64,000 nt of DNA from Desulfofundulus kuznetsovii DSM 6115 (GTDB lineage Bacteria; Bacillota; Desulfotomaculia; Desulfotomaculales; Desulfovirgulaceae), in NCBI RefSeq assembly GCF_000214705.1, contig NC_015573.1, positions 3,537,387 to 3,601,386 of the forward strand, given 5' to 3'. Below the pieces are notes generated by a model. It saw only the letters and a list, made by a program, of their open reading frames with translations. It did no database searches and was not told the origin of the DNA. Position numbers and translations under genes: made by a program. Below, in pieces: positions 43,372-53,002 of the stretch (position 1 is its first letter; each line of letters begins with the position of its first letter).

Positions 43372-45285
43372 CTATCTGGTGAAAATATGCTGCAGCATTT
43401 CCTCCACCGTGGCCACGGGAATGACTTCTACCCCCTGCAGGCCGGCCGGGACGTCGCTTGTGTTTTCCGCGGGGATGATCACCCGGCGCATGCCCGCCTG
43501 GCGGGCACCGTAAATTTTTTCCACGATGCCGCCCACGCCCCTGATGCGCCCCTGAATGGATAGCTCCCCGGTAATGGCCACGTCCTGGGGAATGGGCCTT
43601 TCCTGGATGGCACTTAAAATGGCCAGGAAGATGGCCGCCCCGGCCGAGGGGCCGTCAATGCGCCCTCCCCCGATCACGTTAATGTGCACGTCGTAGCTGG
43701 CCAGGTCCTCGCCGGTAATTTTGCGCATCACTGAAGCGGCGTTGAAAACGGAGTCCCGGGCCATGCTGCCCGCCGTATCGTTAAAACGGATGGTACCCTG
43801 ACCCTGGTTGCGGGCCGGGAAGGCCACTGCTTCAATTTCCAGTACGGAGCCCACAAAGCCCACTACCCCCAGGCCGAAAACCTTGCCTACCTCCATCTCC
43901 GGAGAGGCCTTGCGCAGGACGTATGGGCTCAGGCGGCTGGCCTGAATTACCTCATGGACATCCTGCAAGGTAATGCCTTCTTCCCCCACTTCTCCCCCGC
44001 CCCGGTAGCAGGCCAGGCCGTAGGCGTCGGCCAGGATACCGATGGCCTTTCGCCCCTCAATGGTGTACTGGCTAATCACCCCGGGAACCTGCTCGTCCAT
44101 CCGCACCCCCAGTTTTTCCGCCGCCTGCCTGATGATGCGCTCGATGTCCTGCGGCGTCAGGGGTTCAAAATAAACCTCCGCACAGCGGGAGCGGATGGCC
44201 GGGTTAATTTCCTCCGGTTCCCGGGTGGTGGCCCCGATTAAAATGAAATCAGCCGGCGCCCCTTCTTCAAATAGCTTGCGCACATAGCGGGGAACCGCGG
44301 GATCATGGGGATCGTAATAGGGGGAGTCAAAAAAGACCCTTTTATCCTCCAGCACCTTCAGCAGCTTGGTCTGCAGCACGGGGTCCATTTCGCCAATTTC
44401 ATCAATGAAAAGGACACCCCCGTGGGCCTCAGTAACCAGGCCCAGCTTGGGCTCGGGCACGCCGCTGTCGGCTAAATCCCGCCGCGCCCCCTGGTAAATG
44501 GGGTCGTGGACCGAACCTAAAAGAGGGTTGGTTACCTCCCGGGGATCCCACCGCAGGGCGGTGCCGTTTACCTCCACAAAAGGAGCATCCTTGGCAAAAG
44601 GGGAGCCGGTGATGTTCTTGGCCGCTTCCAGAGCCAGCCGGGCAGCGGTAGTTTTACCCACCCCGGGCGGCCCGTACAAAATGATGTGCTGGGGAAAGGG
44701 GGAGGCCAGTTTGGCCAGCAGCGCCTTCACGGCTCTTTCCTGGCCCACCAGTTCTGAAAAATTCCCCGGGCGGAGCACTTCCATGGCCGAGCGGGCCAGT
44801 TTCTTTTGCTCCAGCTTTTCCAGAACAGCCAGTTTCTTCAAGGTCTGGGCATTTTCCGGGCCGGTATTTTCCTTGAGCACCTGCATTTTAATTTCTTTTA
44901 CATACTCTTCGTGCCGTTGCTGCAACTTTTCACTGACTTTTTTCTCCAGTTCATCTTCCACCGTGCGCCGGGCCAGGATATCGGCAATCTCCTCTTCGAT
45001 CTGCTCCAAAATGGCCGGAACCTCCTCAATGTCGGGCACGGCATCCAGGGTGGGATCTTCAAACACCAGCTTCTGAAGGGCCAGAACCCTGTCTTCCAGG
45101 TGCTCAGAGCGCATTAAATGCAGAACATTCAGTTTCCCGGCCCGCAAAACCAGTTTATCCGAACCATAGATGTTGGCCACCAGGCCATAGAGGGCGTTTA
45201 CCTGGCGGCGAAGTTGTTCCACTCCCTTGAGCCTGGTACCGGGTTCTTCCCTGCTGCCTTTGAATTTGTGCAAAAAAACTTTCAT
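43372..45285 (-). CDS. lonC: Lon-family ATP-dependent protease, LonC type
   Basis: 637 residues. No classical Lon N-domain; a helical and coiled N-terminal part (1-~165), then AAA+ with Walker A GPPGVGKTT (205-213) and Walker B GGVLFIDEIGEMD, then the Lon protease domain with catalytic Ser547 (DGPSAGAAIF) and Lys590 (GIVEKIYGARQAG). The layout fits the spore-former LonC group that sits between rplI and dnaB. Cytoplasmic quality control, possibly in the forespore. A GGGCGGCAGT/ACTGCCGCCC hairpin (43309-43350) separates it from dnaB. Confidence 0.88.
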   Translation of the reverse strand: MKVFLHKFKGSREEPGTRLKGVEQLRRQVNALYGLVANIYGSDKLVLRAGKLNVLHLMRSEHLEDRVLALQKLVFEDPTLDAVPDIEEVPAILEQIEEEIADILARRTVEDELEKKVSEKLQQRHEEYVKEIKMQVLKENTGPENAQTLKKLAVLEKLEQKKLARSAMEVLRPGNFSELVGQERAVKALLAKLASPFPQHIILYGPPGVGKTTAARLALEAAKNITGSPFAKDAPFVEVNGTALRWDPREVTNPLLGSVHDPIYQGARRDLADSGVPEPKLGLVTEAHGGVLFIDEIGEMDPVLQTKLLKVLEDKRVFFDSPYYDPHDPAVPRYVRKLFEEGAPADFILIGATTREPEEINPAIRSRCAEVYFEPLTPQDIERIIRQAAEKLGVRMDEQVPGVISQYTIEGRKAIGILADAYGLACYRGGGEVGEEGITLQDVHEVIQASRLSPYVLRKASPEMEVGKVFGLGVVGFVGSVLEIEAVAFPARNQGQGTIRFNDTAGSMARDSVFNAASVMRKITGEDLASYDVHINVIGGGRIDGPSAGAAIFLAILSAIQERPIPQDVAITGELSIQGRIRGVGGIVEKIYGARQAGMRRVIIPAENTSDVPAGLQGVEVIPVATVEEMLQHIFTR

Positions 45286-45320
45286 TGCCCCGGTTACTCC
45301 TTTCTACGTGCCTTGCTGCA

Positions 45321-45770
45321 TTACTCTGCGGGAACTACTGCTACCTTGACCTGTGCCTGTACGTTGGGGTGAAGTTTAACCACAAGAGTTTGTTCACCCA
45401 GCTGTTTGATGGGTTCCTTGAGCAGGATCTTTTTCTTGTCTACGGCAATCTGGTGCTGCCGTTCCAGGGCCTCGGCGATGTCCTTGCTGCTTACCGCGCC
45501 AAACAACCGGCCGCCCTCGCCGACCTTCGCCTTTACCTGTACGGTGAGCCCATCCAACCGGGCGGCCAGGTCCCTGGCCCGTGCCTCGGCCTCTTCCCGC
45601 TTCTTCGCCTCCACAGCCTTCTGCTGTGCCAGCTCCTTCATTCTCCCCGGAGAGGCCTCCACCGCAAGACGCCGGGGTATGAGAAAATTTCTGGCGTAGC
45701 CGTCGCTCACATTCACAACGGTACCCCTGGTTCCGAGATTCTTCACGTCTTCCAGTAAAATTACCTTCAC
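45321..45770 (-). CDS. rplI: 50S ribosomal protein L9
   Basis: 149 residues, standard length. MKVILLEDVKNLGTRGTVVN opens the N-terminal rRNA-binding domain, followed by NFLIPRRLAVEAS, the long connecting helix and the C-terminal domain (LDGLTVQVKAKVGEGGRLFG). Overlaps the upstream DUF2232 gene by four bases (ATGA type), so they are translated together. Confidence 0.97.
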   Translation of the reverse strand: MKVILLEDVKNLGTRGTVVNVSDGYARNFLIPRRLAVEASPGRMKELAQQKAVEAKKREEAEARARDLAARLDGLTVQVKAKVGEGGRLFGAVSSKDIAEALERQHQIAVDKKKILLKEPIKQLGEQTLVVKLHPNVQAQVKVAVVPAE

Positions 45771-46750
45771 TTATCATCGCCTCCCTTTTCGCGGTGATGC
45801 GCTGAGTGCCTGATATTTACAAGGGAATCCACCAGACCCAGGGTGATCAGCATGAGGACTGCAAAGGGCCAGTACAGCAGCAGGGCCACGGCCAGCAGGA
45901 TTTTTACCGTCCCGGAGAGCTGCCAGCGGGCAAAATAAAAGCTGACCACAGCCAACCCCAGGACAAGGTAAAGAAAAGCCCCGGTGTATAAAAGGTTCTT
46001 TCCAATAGCGGAAATAAATTGCTTCTCCAGGGCATCACCCCCCATTAAAAAGGCCAGCCCCAGGATCAGGATCCACACAAGGTACCAGGGAAATTGCCAT
46101 TGCTTGAAAGGAGGCAGGGGCGTGACCACGTATCCCAGGCGCCGGAAAACCACCTGCCCCAGGTAATAGGTGATGAAGGTGGAAACCAGTGACCAGATGA
46201 CCAGGTTGGCCGGCAGCAAAAGAGCGGCCAGCTGCATCATTTCCTGGAGGATGCGGCGCAGTTCCTCTTCCATCCCCGGCTCGATAAAGCCCTGCTGGCG
46301 GTACCACTCGAGGAGATGTTCTGCGCCCTGGTGCATCTGGGGCCCGATGGCCAGGGGATTGATGCCGGTAATCCAAAAACCCAGAACCAGGGTTACCAGG
46401 GTCAGCCCGGCCGCAACCACGGCGGCTGCCGCTACCGCAAGGCCGGCCCGCACATGGTTTTTAAAAAGCAGCCCCAGTAAAAGGCCCAGCGGGCCCAGCT
46501 GGATGACCAGCATCAGCACGGTAACCGGCCGCCCGTAAAGCACGAATAAAAGCGCCGCTGCCACCATCAGGGCTACGGCACCGGTTTTGAGATCATGCCT
46601 CCGCACAAGCACGGCCAGGGGCAAGGGGGTGATGAGGTTGCTTAAAAGAAACAGCGGTGGCATAAAGAGACCGAGAAGGGCGATGACCACCGTCAGGCCG
46701 GCCAAAAACGCCCCCTCCACCAGGGCATCATGGTGCAACCGGGAACCCAA
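45767..46750 (-). CDS. DUF2232 membrane protein (YybS-like)
   Basis: 327 residues with about eight hydrophobic helices (VEGAFLAGLTVVIALLGLFM, LLSNLITPLPLAVLVRRH, up to WPFAVLMLITLGLVDSLVNI). The family is linked to rplI in Firmicutes; molecular role unknown. Start at TTG 46750, four bases after the MazG-like stop, with GAGGTGATCCC as ribosome site. A much longer open frame runs upstream but overlaps the MazG-like gene entirely and is not coding. Confidence 0.85.
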   Translation of the reverse strand: MGSRLHHDALVEGAFLAGLTVVIALLGLFMPPLFLLSNLITPLPLAVLVRRHDLKTGAVALMVAAALLFVLYGRPVTVLMLVIQLGPLGLLLGLLFKNHVRAGLAVAAAAVVAAGLTLVTLVLGFWITGINPLAIGPQMHQGAEHLLEWYRQQGFIEPGMEEELRRILQEMMQLAALLLPANLVIWSLVSTFITYYLGQVVFRRLGYVVTPLPPFKQWQFPWYLVWILILGLAFLMGGDALEKQFISAIGKNLLYTGAFLYLVLGLAVVSFYFARWQLSGTVKILLAVALLLYWPFAVLMLITLGLVDSLVNIRHSAHHREKGGDDK

Positions 46751-46754
46751 GGGA

Positions 46755-47078
46755 TCACCTCTTTTTTTCCACCAGGTGGGCCAGCAGGGCAGATAGATCT
46801 CCGTACCACCGTTCCATTTCGTGTCCCTCTTCGATACCCTGGCGCAGTTTGGACTCCAGCTTGAGATCCATCCGGGTAAAGCTAATCCCCAGCCGGCGCC
46901 CCAGTACGTAACAGGTAATAATAATGCTGCTAAAGGCATCCATGAGCCGTTCTTCATTACCCCGCAGCATGGCTTTAAACAGAGCAGAGAGGGAAGCCAG
47001 CAAATCTGCCTTCAACCACTCAATTACCCGTATGTTTTTGGCGATATCCGTATCCTGATGGTGATGGGGTCCGAACAT
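46755..47078 (-). CDS. MazG-like family protein
   Basis: 107 residues from the ATG at 47078 (GGGGGG site). Helical: DIAKNIRVIEWLKADLLASL, SIIITCYVLGRRLGISFTRM, then MERWYGDLSALLAHL. Matches the small MazG-like proteins seen beside rplI/rpsR in clostridia; the all-alpha NTP pyrophosphatase fold is inferred and the metal-binding ExxE set is not obvious, so activity is doubtful. Confidence 0.75.
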   Translation of the reverse strand: MFGPHHHQDTDIAKNIRVIEWLKADLLASLSALFKAMLRGNEERLMDAFSSIIITCYVLGRRLGISFTRMDLKLESKLRQGIEEGHEMERWYGDLSALLAHLVEKKR

Positions 47079-47254
47079 GGACTGCCCCCCTTCGCGTGAT
47101 CCTGAACATATTTCGCGAAGCGGCCCTGGTTTTCCTGCCCCCTTCAATCACCCCGGGCCTGTTATTTGATGGCCCCGCTGGCAGGGAATTTTAAAGGCAG
47201 GGACCTTTTGATAACCGAGCAATCCAAACCTCGACGGCAGGGCTTAAGACGGTG

Positions 47255-47287
47255 CAAAAAATTAAGGGGAACCGGCAAGTTCCCCTT
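47255..47287 (-). terminator. Terminator of the rpsF-ssb-rpsR operon
   Basis: Minus-strand AAGGGGAAC/GTTCCCCTT around TTGCCG, then AATTTTTT, seven bases beyond the rpsR stop. Confidence 0.8.
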
Positions 47288-47293
47288 CGTGTT

Positions 47294-47527
47294 TTACTCG
47301 GCTGTAAAAGGCAGGAGGGCTATGTTCCGCGCCCTTTTAATGGCCACGGTCAGCATCCGCTGGTGCCGGGCGCAGTTCCCGGATATGCGCCGGGGTAAAA
47401 TCTTACCCCGCTCGGTAATGTATTTTTTCAGCCGGGGTACGTCTTTATAATCGATAATGTCTATTTTATCTACACAGAAGTTGCAGATTCGTTTCTTGCC
47501 CCGGCGTCCCCTTTCCCTTTTGGCCAA
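47294..47527 (-). CDS. rpsR: 30S ribosomal protein S18
   Basis: 77 residues. [20 protein letters not shown], then [20 protein letters not shown] and [20 protein letters not shown] are the S18 core; CNFC with the later C and H is the zinc-binding (C+) form. Start taken as TTG 47527 because GGGGTGA lies five bases upstream; a GTG three codons earlier overlaps that site. Third gene of rpsF-ssb-rpsR. Confidence 0.95.
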   Translation of the reverse strand: MAKRERGRRGKKRICNFCVDKIDIIDYKDVPRLKKYITERGKILPRRISGNCARHQRMLTVAIKRARNIALLPFTAE

Positions 47528-47627
47528 TTGAGTCACCCCTTACCGCATGGCAAAATATTGATCCCAAACTCGGGGCGGCGGCCGTCCATCCTTAGGGAAC
47601 AGCCACCCCCAGGGGTTCAGGTAGTAG

Positions 47628-48047
47628 CTAGAAGGGTATATCGTCCTCGCTGAAATTAACCTCACTGTATCCGCTCTCAGCCAAACCAAAATCATGGCCC
47701 CCGGCGCCCGCAGCGGCCTGACCCTCCCGGGGCCGGTCCAGGAAGCGTACCTGATCGGCCACTACTTCGGCCGCCTTGCGCCGTATCCCCTGGCTGTCAT
47801 CGTAGGAGCGGATCTGCAGGCGGCCTTCTACGGCCACCAACCGACCTTTACCCAGGTACTGCGCACAAACTTCCGCCTGCTTCTGCCAGACCACGATGTC
47901 AATAAAATCAGCCTCCCGCTCCCCCTGCCGGTTGGCAAAGGGACGGTCCACCGCTATGGTAAATCTGGCCACCGCCACACCGTTGGGCGTGTACCGCAGT
48001 TCGGGTTCCTTAACCAGGCGCCCGATTAGAATGATCTTATTGAGCAT
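47628..48047 (-). CDS. ssb: Single-stranded DNA-binding protein
   Basis: 139 residues. OB fold MLNKIILIGRLVKEPELRYT to VEGRLQIRSY, glycine-rich linker, and the acidic tip SEDDIPF that recruits replication and repair partners. GGTGG site. Lies between rpsF and rpsR as in most Firmicutes. Confidence 0.97.
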   Translation of the reverse strand: MLNKIILIGRLVKEPELRYTPNGVAVARFTIAVDRPFANRQGEREADFIDIVVWQKQAEVCAQYLGKGRLVAVEGRLQIRSYDDSQGIRRKAAEVVADQVRFLDRPREGQAAAGAGGHDFGLAESGYSEVNFSEDDIPF

Positions 48048-48131
48048 CTTTCCACCGCCTCGGGTTTAATCTCTCCCCGGCAGGGCAGGCCGGTTTTCAT
48101 AACCGGTCGGTTGTCGGGAGATTTTTTCTTT

Positions 48132-48419
48132 TTAAGCCGCCTGGCGCACAATGATGTGACGCAGCACGTCTTCCGTGATCTTCAGCACCCGGTCCAGCTC
48201 CTGGGCCACTTCCGGAGCGGCATTGAAATGCATGATCATGTACAGGCCTTCCCGGGTATGGGCAATTTCGTAGGCCAGGCGACGCTTGCCCCATTTCTCC
48301 AGCTTGGTGACTTCCCCGCCGTGGTTTTCCACGAGGGACTTGAACTTTTCCGCCACCTCGCCGGCCCTTTCCTCATCGAGTTCCGGGCGCAGAATGAAAA
48401 CACATTCATAGCTGCGCAC
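48132..48419 (-). CDS. rpsF: 30S ribosomal protein S6
   Basis: 95 residues from the GTG at 48419 behind [51 protein letters not shown] and [20 protein letters not shown] are typical S6. It forms a dimer with S18 on the 30S platform. First gene of its operon, with an S6:S18-type leader upstream. Confidence 0.97.
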   Translation of the reverse strand: MRSYECVFILRPELDEERAGEVAEKFKSLVENHGGEVTKLEKWGKRRLAYEIAHTREGLYMIMHFNAAPEVAQELDRVLKITEDVLRHIIVRQAA

Positions 48420-48442
48420 TGAATACACCTCCTCCCTGTGGA

Positions 48443-48473
48443 CTGCCGGCCCTACCCTCCTGGGGTAGAGCAG
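48443..48473 (-). promoter_or_regulatory. rpsF leader, S6:S18-binding type
   Basis: On the minus strand CTGC-T-CTACCC, loop CAGGA, GGGTAG-GGCCG-GCAG forms a stem with a bulge containing CCG, the hallmark of the leader where the S6:S18 dimer represses its own operon. It lies about 25 nt before the rpsF start. Confidence 0.7.
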
Positions 48474-48509
48474 GGCGGATGGCGTCAAAAACAAAAATTT
48501 GACTAAAAG

Positions 48510-48538
48510 ATTATAGCATAATAATGTTCAAATAGCAA
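48510..48538 (-). promoter_or_regulatory. Promoter of rpsF-ssb-rpsR
   Basis: Minus-strand TTGCTA, 17-bp spacer, extended -10 TGCTATAAT. Confidence 0.75.
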
Positions 48539-48543
48539 CAACC

Positions 48544-48753
48544 TCATTTGCCTGTTTGATTATCATCCCCGCCCGAGCGCACAACTGCCCGCACGCTTTT
48601 TTCAAACTTGGGCCGGGGAATCATGACCACCCGGCCGCAGGTTAAACACCTGATGCGAAAATCAATCCCGGTGCGCATCACTTCCCATTGGTCACCCCCA
48701 CAGGGATGGGGCTTGCGCGTTCTTACCACATCACCAACCTGATACCTGATCAC
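48544..48753 (-). CDS. DUF951 family zinc-ribbon protein
   Basis: 69 residues from the GTG at 48753 (GGAGG eight bases upstream). YQVGDVVRTRKPHPCGGDQW with IRCLTCGRVVMIPRPKFEKS gives the HPCG...CxxC pattern of this small family, often next to mscS and rpsF. Unknown role, probably nucleic-acid binding. Overlaps the mscS gene by 23 bp. Confidence 0.85.
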   Translation of the reverse strand: MIRYQVGDVVRTRKPHPCGGDQWEVMRTGIDFRIRCLTCGRVVMIPRPKFEKSVRAVVRSGGDDNQTGK

Positions 48754-49624
48754 TCCTTGCACCTCCGCTCATGCTCAGCACCACCCGCCTGGGATAGGGT
48801 ATTTCGATGCCTTCCCGGTCAAAGGCTTCTTTGATCCGGCGCCGCAGCTCCCGCTCCACATACCATTGCTGCATGGGTTTGGTGTAAGCAATGATCCTGA
48901 TCACCACATCCGATTGACCGAAATTTACCACCCCCAGCACGTGGGGGCCTTCGGCTATGATACCGGCCATGTCCCGGGCGGTCTGCTCGCAGACCTGTTG
49001 CAGCACAGCCGTAACGCGGTCCAGGTTTTCCTCGTAAGCAACGCCCACTTCCACCAGGGCCCGCATATTGCCCCGGCTGTGATTGGTTACCTGGGTAATC
49101 TGGCCGTTGGGGATGATGTGCAGTTCCCCACCGAAATCCCGCAGGCGGGTCACCCGCAGCCCCATCTCTTCCACCGTGCCGCTTACCCCGGATGCGGTAA
49201 TGTAGTCGCCCACGGCAAACTGGTCCTCCAGCAAAAGAAAAAAGCCCGTAATCACGTCGCGGACAAGGTTTTGGGCACCAAAACCCACCGCCAGGCCCAC
49301 CACGCCGGCCCCGGCCAGGATGGCTTCCACCCGTACCCCAAATAAGTTGAGGATGGTGACCATGACGATAAAGTAGATGGTGTAACGCAACCCGCTTTTC
49401 AGCAGGGTGCGCAGAGTCTGCGCCCGCCTGCCGTCAACCGGGCCAAGCTTGTTCCAGTTGTTGAAAAAACGTTCTACCGCCGCGTCGCCCAGGCGCATGA
49501 CTATAAAAGCCAGCACGAGGATGAGCAGAATCTTTATTCCCGTACCGAATACTTTGCTCCAATCGACGGCCATCAGCTGGGCCACGGCCACCTGCCTTAA
49601 CGCAGATTCCCAAATGCCCTCCAT
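48731..49624 (-). CDS. Small-conductance mechanosensitive channel (MscS family)
   Basis: 297 residues. TM helices at about 28-45, 78-98 and the pore helix AILAGAGVVGLAVGFGAQNL (102-121), then VRDVITGFFLLLEDQFAVGD, the beta domain and the C-terminal alpha/beta domain. Heptameric channel that opens on hypo-osmotic shock. Resembles YkuT-type proteins of Firmicutes. Confidence 0.92.
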   Translation of the reverse strand: MEGIWESALRQVAVAQLMAVDWSKVFGTGIKILLILVLAFIVMRLGDAAVERFFNNWNKLGPVDGRRAQTLRTLLKSGLRYTIYFIVMVTILNLFGVRVEAILAGAGVVGLAVGFGAQNLVRDVITGFFLLLEDQFAVGDYITASGVSGTVEEMGLRVTRLRDFGGELHIIPNGQITQVTNHSRGNMRALVEVGVAYEENLDRVTAVLQQVCEQTARDMAGIIAEGPHVLGVVNFGQSDVVIRIIAYTKPMQQWYVERELRRRIKEAFDREGIEIPYPRRVVLSMSGGARSDQVSGW

Positions 49625-49642
49625 CAGATCAACCCTCCGCCT

Positions 49643-51037
49643 CTAGCCCTCAAAGAAGGCCCGGTATCCCCGGTAAGCCATGTAAATGTCCACCTTGTGG
49701 GCCACCTCAAAGGGGGAATGCATACCCAAAAGGGGAACCCCGCAGTCCACCACATCCATGCCGTGTGCGGCCAGCAGATAGGCAATGGTACCGCCACCCC
49801 CTTGATCTACTTTTCCTAAAAGGCCGCTCTGCCAGGCCACGCCATGCCGGTTAAACAGGCGGCGTACCAGGCTCATAAACTCTGCGTGGGCGTCGCTGGC
49901 CCCCTTTTTACCCCCGGAGCCAGTGTATTTGGTCAAAACCACGCCGTGCCCCAACCGGGCGGCATTCAGTTTATCCATCACCTCGGGGTAATTGGGATCA
50001 AGCCCGGCATTCACATCGGCCGAAAGGGCCCGGGAGTTGGCCAGGATCCGCCGCAGAACCAGTTCATTGTACCGGGGAACAATCCGACCGGCCAGCTCGG
50101 CCATAAAATTGGTAAAAAAGGCCGAGTACATCCCGGTGTTGCCCACACTGCCAATTTCCTCTTTATCTACGAAAAGAGCCACCGCCGTCCGCGCCGGGGC
50201 CGGCAAGTCCACTATGGCTTTCAAGGTGGTAAATACGCTCACCCGGTCATCCTGGCCGTAGGCCCCAATCATGCTTCCGTCCAGACCAACGTCCCGGGCT
50301 GGCCAGGCCGGCACGGCCTCTATTTCCGCGCTGATAAAATCTTCTTCCTGCAACCCGTATTCCCGGTTCAGGTAATCGAGCAAGGTCTGCTTAATTTTTT
50401 CCTTCACTTCCCTGTCGTCTACCGGAAAACCTCCTGCCAGAAGGCTCAATCCCTCGCCGCTGATCCCTTCACCCATTTTTTTCTCCATCTGCTCCCTGGC
50501 CAGGTGGGGGAGCAGGTCGGCTATGGTGAAGACGGGGTCCGTTGCCCTTTCCCCGATGACCAGCTTAAGCACCTGCCCGTCTTCCTTTACCACCACCCCG
50601 TGCAGGGCCAGGGGAATGCCCACCCAGTGGTATTTTTTAATTCCTCCGTAATAGTGGGTTTTGAACAGGGCCAGGTCCGCCTCCTCGTAAAGCGGCCGGG
50701 GTTTTAAATCCAGGCGGGGGCTGTCCCCGTGGGCGGCCACAACGTTCACGCCCTTTTCCAGGGGTTCGCTGCCTATTACAGCCATGGCCATGCACTTGCC
50801 CCGCCAGGTGGCAAAGACCCGATCCCCCGGTTGCAGGGCGCTCCTTTGTTCCAGCGGAACAAATCCCTTATCCCCGGCGGTTGCAACTGCCAGGTCTATG
50901 GTTTCCCGTTCCGTCTTGGCCGCGGAGATGAACTGCCGGTACTCTTCCGCCAGGTTCATCACTGCCTCCTGCTCCGGACCATTCAGCTTTGCCCAAACCG
51001 GCGTGGTGCCGGTTTGATTCCCCATGTTCTGGGTCAT
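49643..51037 (-). CDS. M18 family aminopeptidase
   Basis: 464 residues from the ATG at 51037 (GGGGAGTGA site). Zinc ligands in AAHGDSPRLDLKPRP and FVDKEEIGSVGNTGMYSAFF (the EE pair), with SDAHAEF and GTIAYLLAAHGMDVVDCGVP near the C-terminus. Cytoplasmic di-zinc aminopeptidase 1 type that trims N-terminal acidic or neutral residues from peptides. Confidence 0.92.
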   Translation of the reverse strand: MTQNMGNQTGTTPVWAKLNGPEQEAVMNLAEEYRQFISAAKTERETIDLAVATAGDKGFVPLEQRSALQPGDRVFATWRGKCMAMAVIGSEPLEKGVNVVAAHGDSPRLDLKPRPLYEEADLALFKTHYYGGIKKYHWVGIPLALHGVVVKEDGQVLKLVIGERATDPVFTIADLLPHLAREQMEKKMGEGISGEGLSLLAGGFPVDDREVKEKIKQTLLDYLNREYGLQEEDFISAEIEAVPAWPARDVGLDGSMIGAYGQDDRVSVFTTLKAIVDLPAPARTAVALFVDKEEIGSVGNTGMYSAFFTNFMAELAGRIVPRYNELVLRRILANSRALSADVNAGLDPNYPEVMDKLNAARLGHGVVLTKYTGSGGKKGASDAHAEFMSLVRRLFNRHGVAWQSGLLGKVDQGGGGTIAYLLAAHGMDVVDCGVPLLGMHSPFEVAHKVDIYMAYRGYRAFFEG

Positions 51038-51105
51038 TTTTTCACTCCCCTTATCATGTAATCCAGCCGAGGGTATTATTTCCCCGCTGACGGCAATTTT
51101 ACATT

Positions 51106-51720
51106 TCATGTACCGTTTTTAGTGTAGCGACTTACGAGAACAGGGACGAGCTCTTGCAACGCCTCAACAACGGGATGCAGCAATTGGGTCAGGCGGGAAC
51201 CCTCCACCGCCCGGGCAAGCCAGGGCATGGGCTCGCCGGGAAGCCAGGATCCGGCCGCATTCTTCACGGCAAAGATCACGGCCACCAATATGGCCGCTGC
51301 CACTACTCCCCGGACAATGCCCAGGACCAGTCCGCCGGCGCGGTCCACGGGGCCGAGAAAGCTGAACCTGGCTGCCCCGGCCAGTAGTTGTCCCAGCCAT
51401 CCGATCAAGCGGGCCACAACCAGCAGAATGACCACAAATGACAGTACTTCAAGCAGGCCTTGGGCCAGATACCGGTTCCATTCCGACAGGGGCCCGGGAG
51501 CCAAACCAACGGCAGGGGAGGCAATCCAGGAATTAAGCCATTGCTCCAGGGGCCATTGCCGCCTGATATATGCCGCCAGGGGAGCTTGAAATTCCCTGGC
51601 CAGAACCAGGCCCACCAGCAGGCCGCACAGCCGGGCAAGGCCGGCCACCAGCCCCGTTTGCATACCCCTCCAGGTGGACCAGCCAATTATCCACAGCAGG
51701 AATAAGTCTAGCCAGTTCAA
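51106..51720 (-). CDS. CvpA family membrane protein
   Basis: 204 residues, four hydrophobic helices: NWLDLFLLWIIGWSTWRGMQ and GLVAGLARLCGLLVGLVLAR at the start, FVVILLVVARLIGWLGQLLA and GLVLGIVRGVVAAAILVAVI later. Matches CvpA/colicin V production proteins, whose biochemical role is unknown but is linked to envelope stress. Confidence 0.85.
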   Translation of the reverse strand: MNWLDLFLLWIIGWSTWRGMQTGLVAGLARLCGLLVGLVLAREFQAPLAAYIRRQWPLEQWLNSWIASPAVGLAPGPLSEWNRYLAQGLLEVLSFVVILLVVARLIGWLGQLLAGAARFSFLGPVDRAGGLVLGIVRGVVAAAILVAVIFAVKNAAGSWLPGEPMPWLARAVEGSRLTQLLHPVVEALQELVPVLVSRYTKNGT

Positions 51721-51797
51721 TCAACCAGACCGCCCTTTCTTTGTTGCCTTTTCCCTTTTGAAGATCTCTTTTCTCGCATCAGTGTCCTGATTCCTTC

Positions 51798-52892
51798 CTA
51801 TTTCCAATCCCTGAGGATCAACTTTAACCGGAAAGGCGTGATTAAGAGGCCGGCCATGATCATCAGGCCGGCGTAACCAAACAGCGGATAAAGCAATTGC
51901 ACCAGCCGGGTAAAATCCATCCTGGCCAGGGGAAGGGAGATTAAAATAGTCCCCAGTCCCACCAGGCGGTAGGTCATGCCTCCGCCGGGGGCCAGGCGGC
52001 TGGCAAAACCATGGGCGTCCGCAATAGCAGTGGTTAAAATGGCCAGCCAGATCAAGATCCCCAACCCGTGCCGCCAGCCTTCCCCCAGGCAGCCGGCAAT
52101 GCATAAAAGCGGCACCTGGTAGTGAGTAATCTGGGGATAAAAAATCAGCCCCGCCAGGGTGACCAGGACAGCCGTGGTGCCCAGGGCAATCCCTCCGGTA
52201 AGTCCGCCCAAAGCCCCCGGCCTTTGATCCACTCTTCGCCCCAGGGAAGACAATACAGCCAGCGGTACGACCATGTTGTAGGAAACGTAAAGCACGCTGG
52301 ACCAGAGCCAGTGCCGGTCCGTGCCTGTCAGTGGCTGGCCTGCCTGCGTAATTTCGGGCCACCCGCCGTGGTGAATGACGGCCAGGAGGCAAACCAGGGC
52401 GATAATGCATACCTTTACCGGCACCAGGATCATGTTGGATAAGAGTACCCCTTCCAGCCCGCCTAAAATGACCAGAGACGTGATCAGCCCGGCCAGCAGT
52501 GTTCCCGCTTCCGTAGGCAGACCGAATTGTTCATGGAATAAAGCACCGCTGCCCGCCAGCATTACGACCAGTCCTCCCGGTAGCATGGCCAGGCTCAGCC
52601 AGTCCACCAACCGGGCCAGCCTGTGACCCATCAAGAGCGGGAGCAGTTCCATATAGCTGCTGCATCTTACTGCCGTAGTGAAGGCCATTAATAAGAACCC
52701 CAGTACGCCAAAGAGCAGCGTAGCCATGGTGACGCCCCAGAGCCCTTTTTCTCCAAAAATAATAAAGAACTGCATGATCTCCTGACCGGAGGCGAACCCG
52801 GCTCCAATCACCGTGCCGACATAAAGGGCGCTAACCTGAAACCATTGCCGGAACCAACCGCTACCCGGCAAGTCCACCACCCCCTTTTTCAT
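51798..52892 (-). CDS. YkvI-like membrane transporter of the APC type
   Basis: 364 residues with about ten helices. WFQVSALYVGTVIGAGFASG then QEIMQFFIIFGEKGLWGVTM is the unwound-helix glycine motif shared by amino-acid/Na symporters of the LeuT fold. Family COG3949, uncharacterised. ATG behind GGGGGTGG. Upstream gap leads to divergent yyaC. Confidence 0.8.
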   Translation of the reverse strand: MKKGVVDLPGSGWFRQWFQVSALYVGTVIGAGFASGQEIMQFFIIFGEKGLWGVTMATLLFGVLGFLLMAFTTAVRCSSYMELLPLLMGHRLARLVDWLSLAMLPGGLVVMLAGSGALFHEQFGLPTEAGTLLAGLITSLVILGGLEGVLLSNMILVPVKVCIIALVCLLAVIHHGGWPEITQAGQPLTGTDRHWLWSSVLYVSYNMVVPLAVLSSLGRRVDQRPGALGGLTGGIALGTTAVLVTLAGLIFYPQITHYQVPLLCIAGCLGEGWRHGLGILIWLAILTTAIADAHGFASRLAPGGGMTYRLVGLGTILISLPLARMDFTRLVQLLYPLFGYAGLMIMAGLLITPFRLKLILRDWK

Positions 52893-53002
52893 TCCTATGC
52901 AGCGGGGGTGACAGGTTGACCAAAAATCAACTTTCCAGGAATAATTCCGGGCCCGGGGGGGAATAAATATACTAGTTATTGGTAAATCAGGGGGAATCCA
53001 AG

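Noticed and set aside
46751..46957. N-terminal extension of the DUF2232 protein
   Set aside because: It lies wholly within the MazG-like gene in another frame and has no membrane-protein character; the TTG at 46750 has a good ribosome site.
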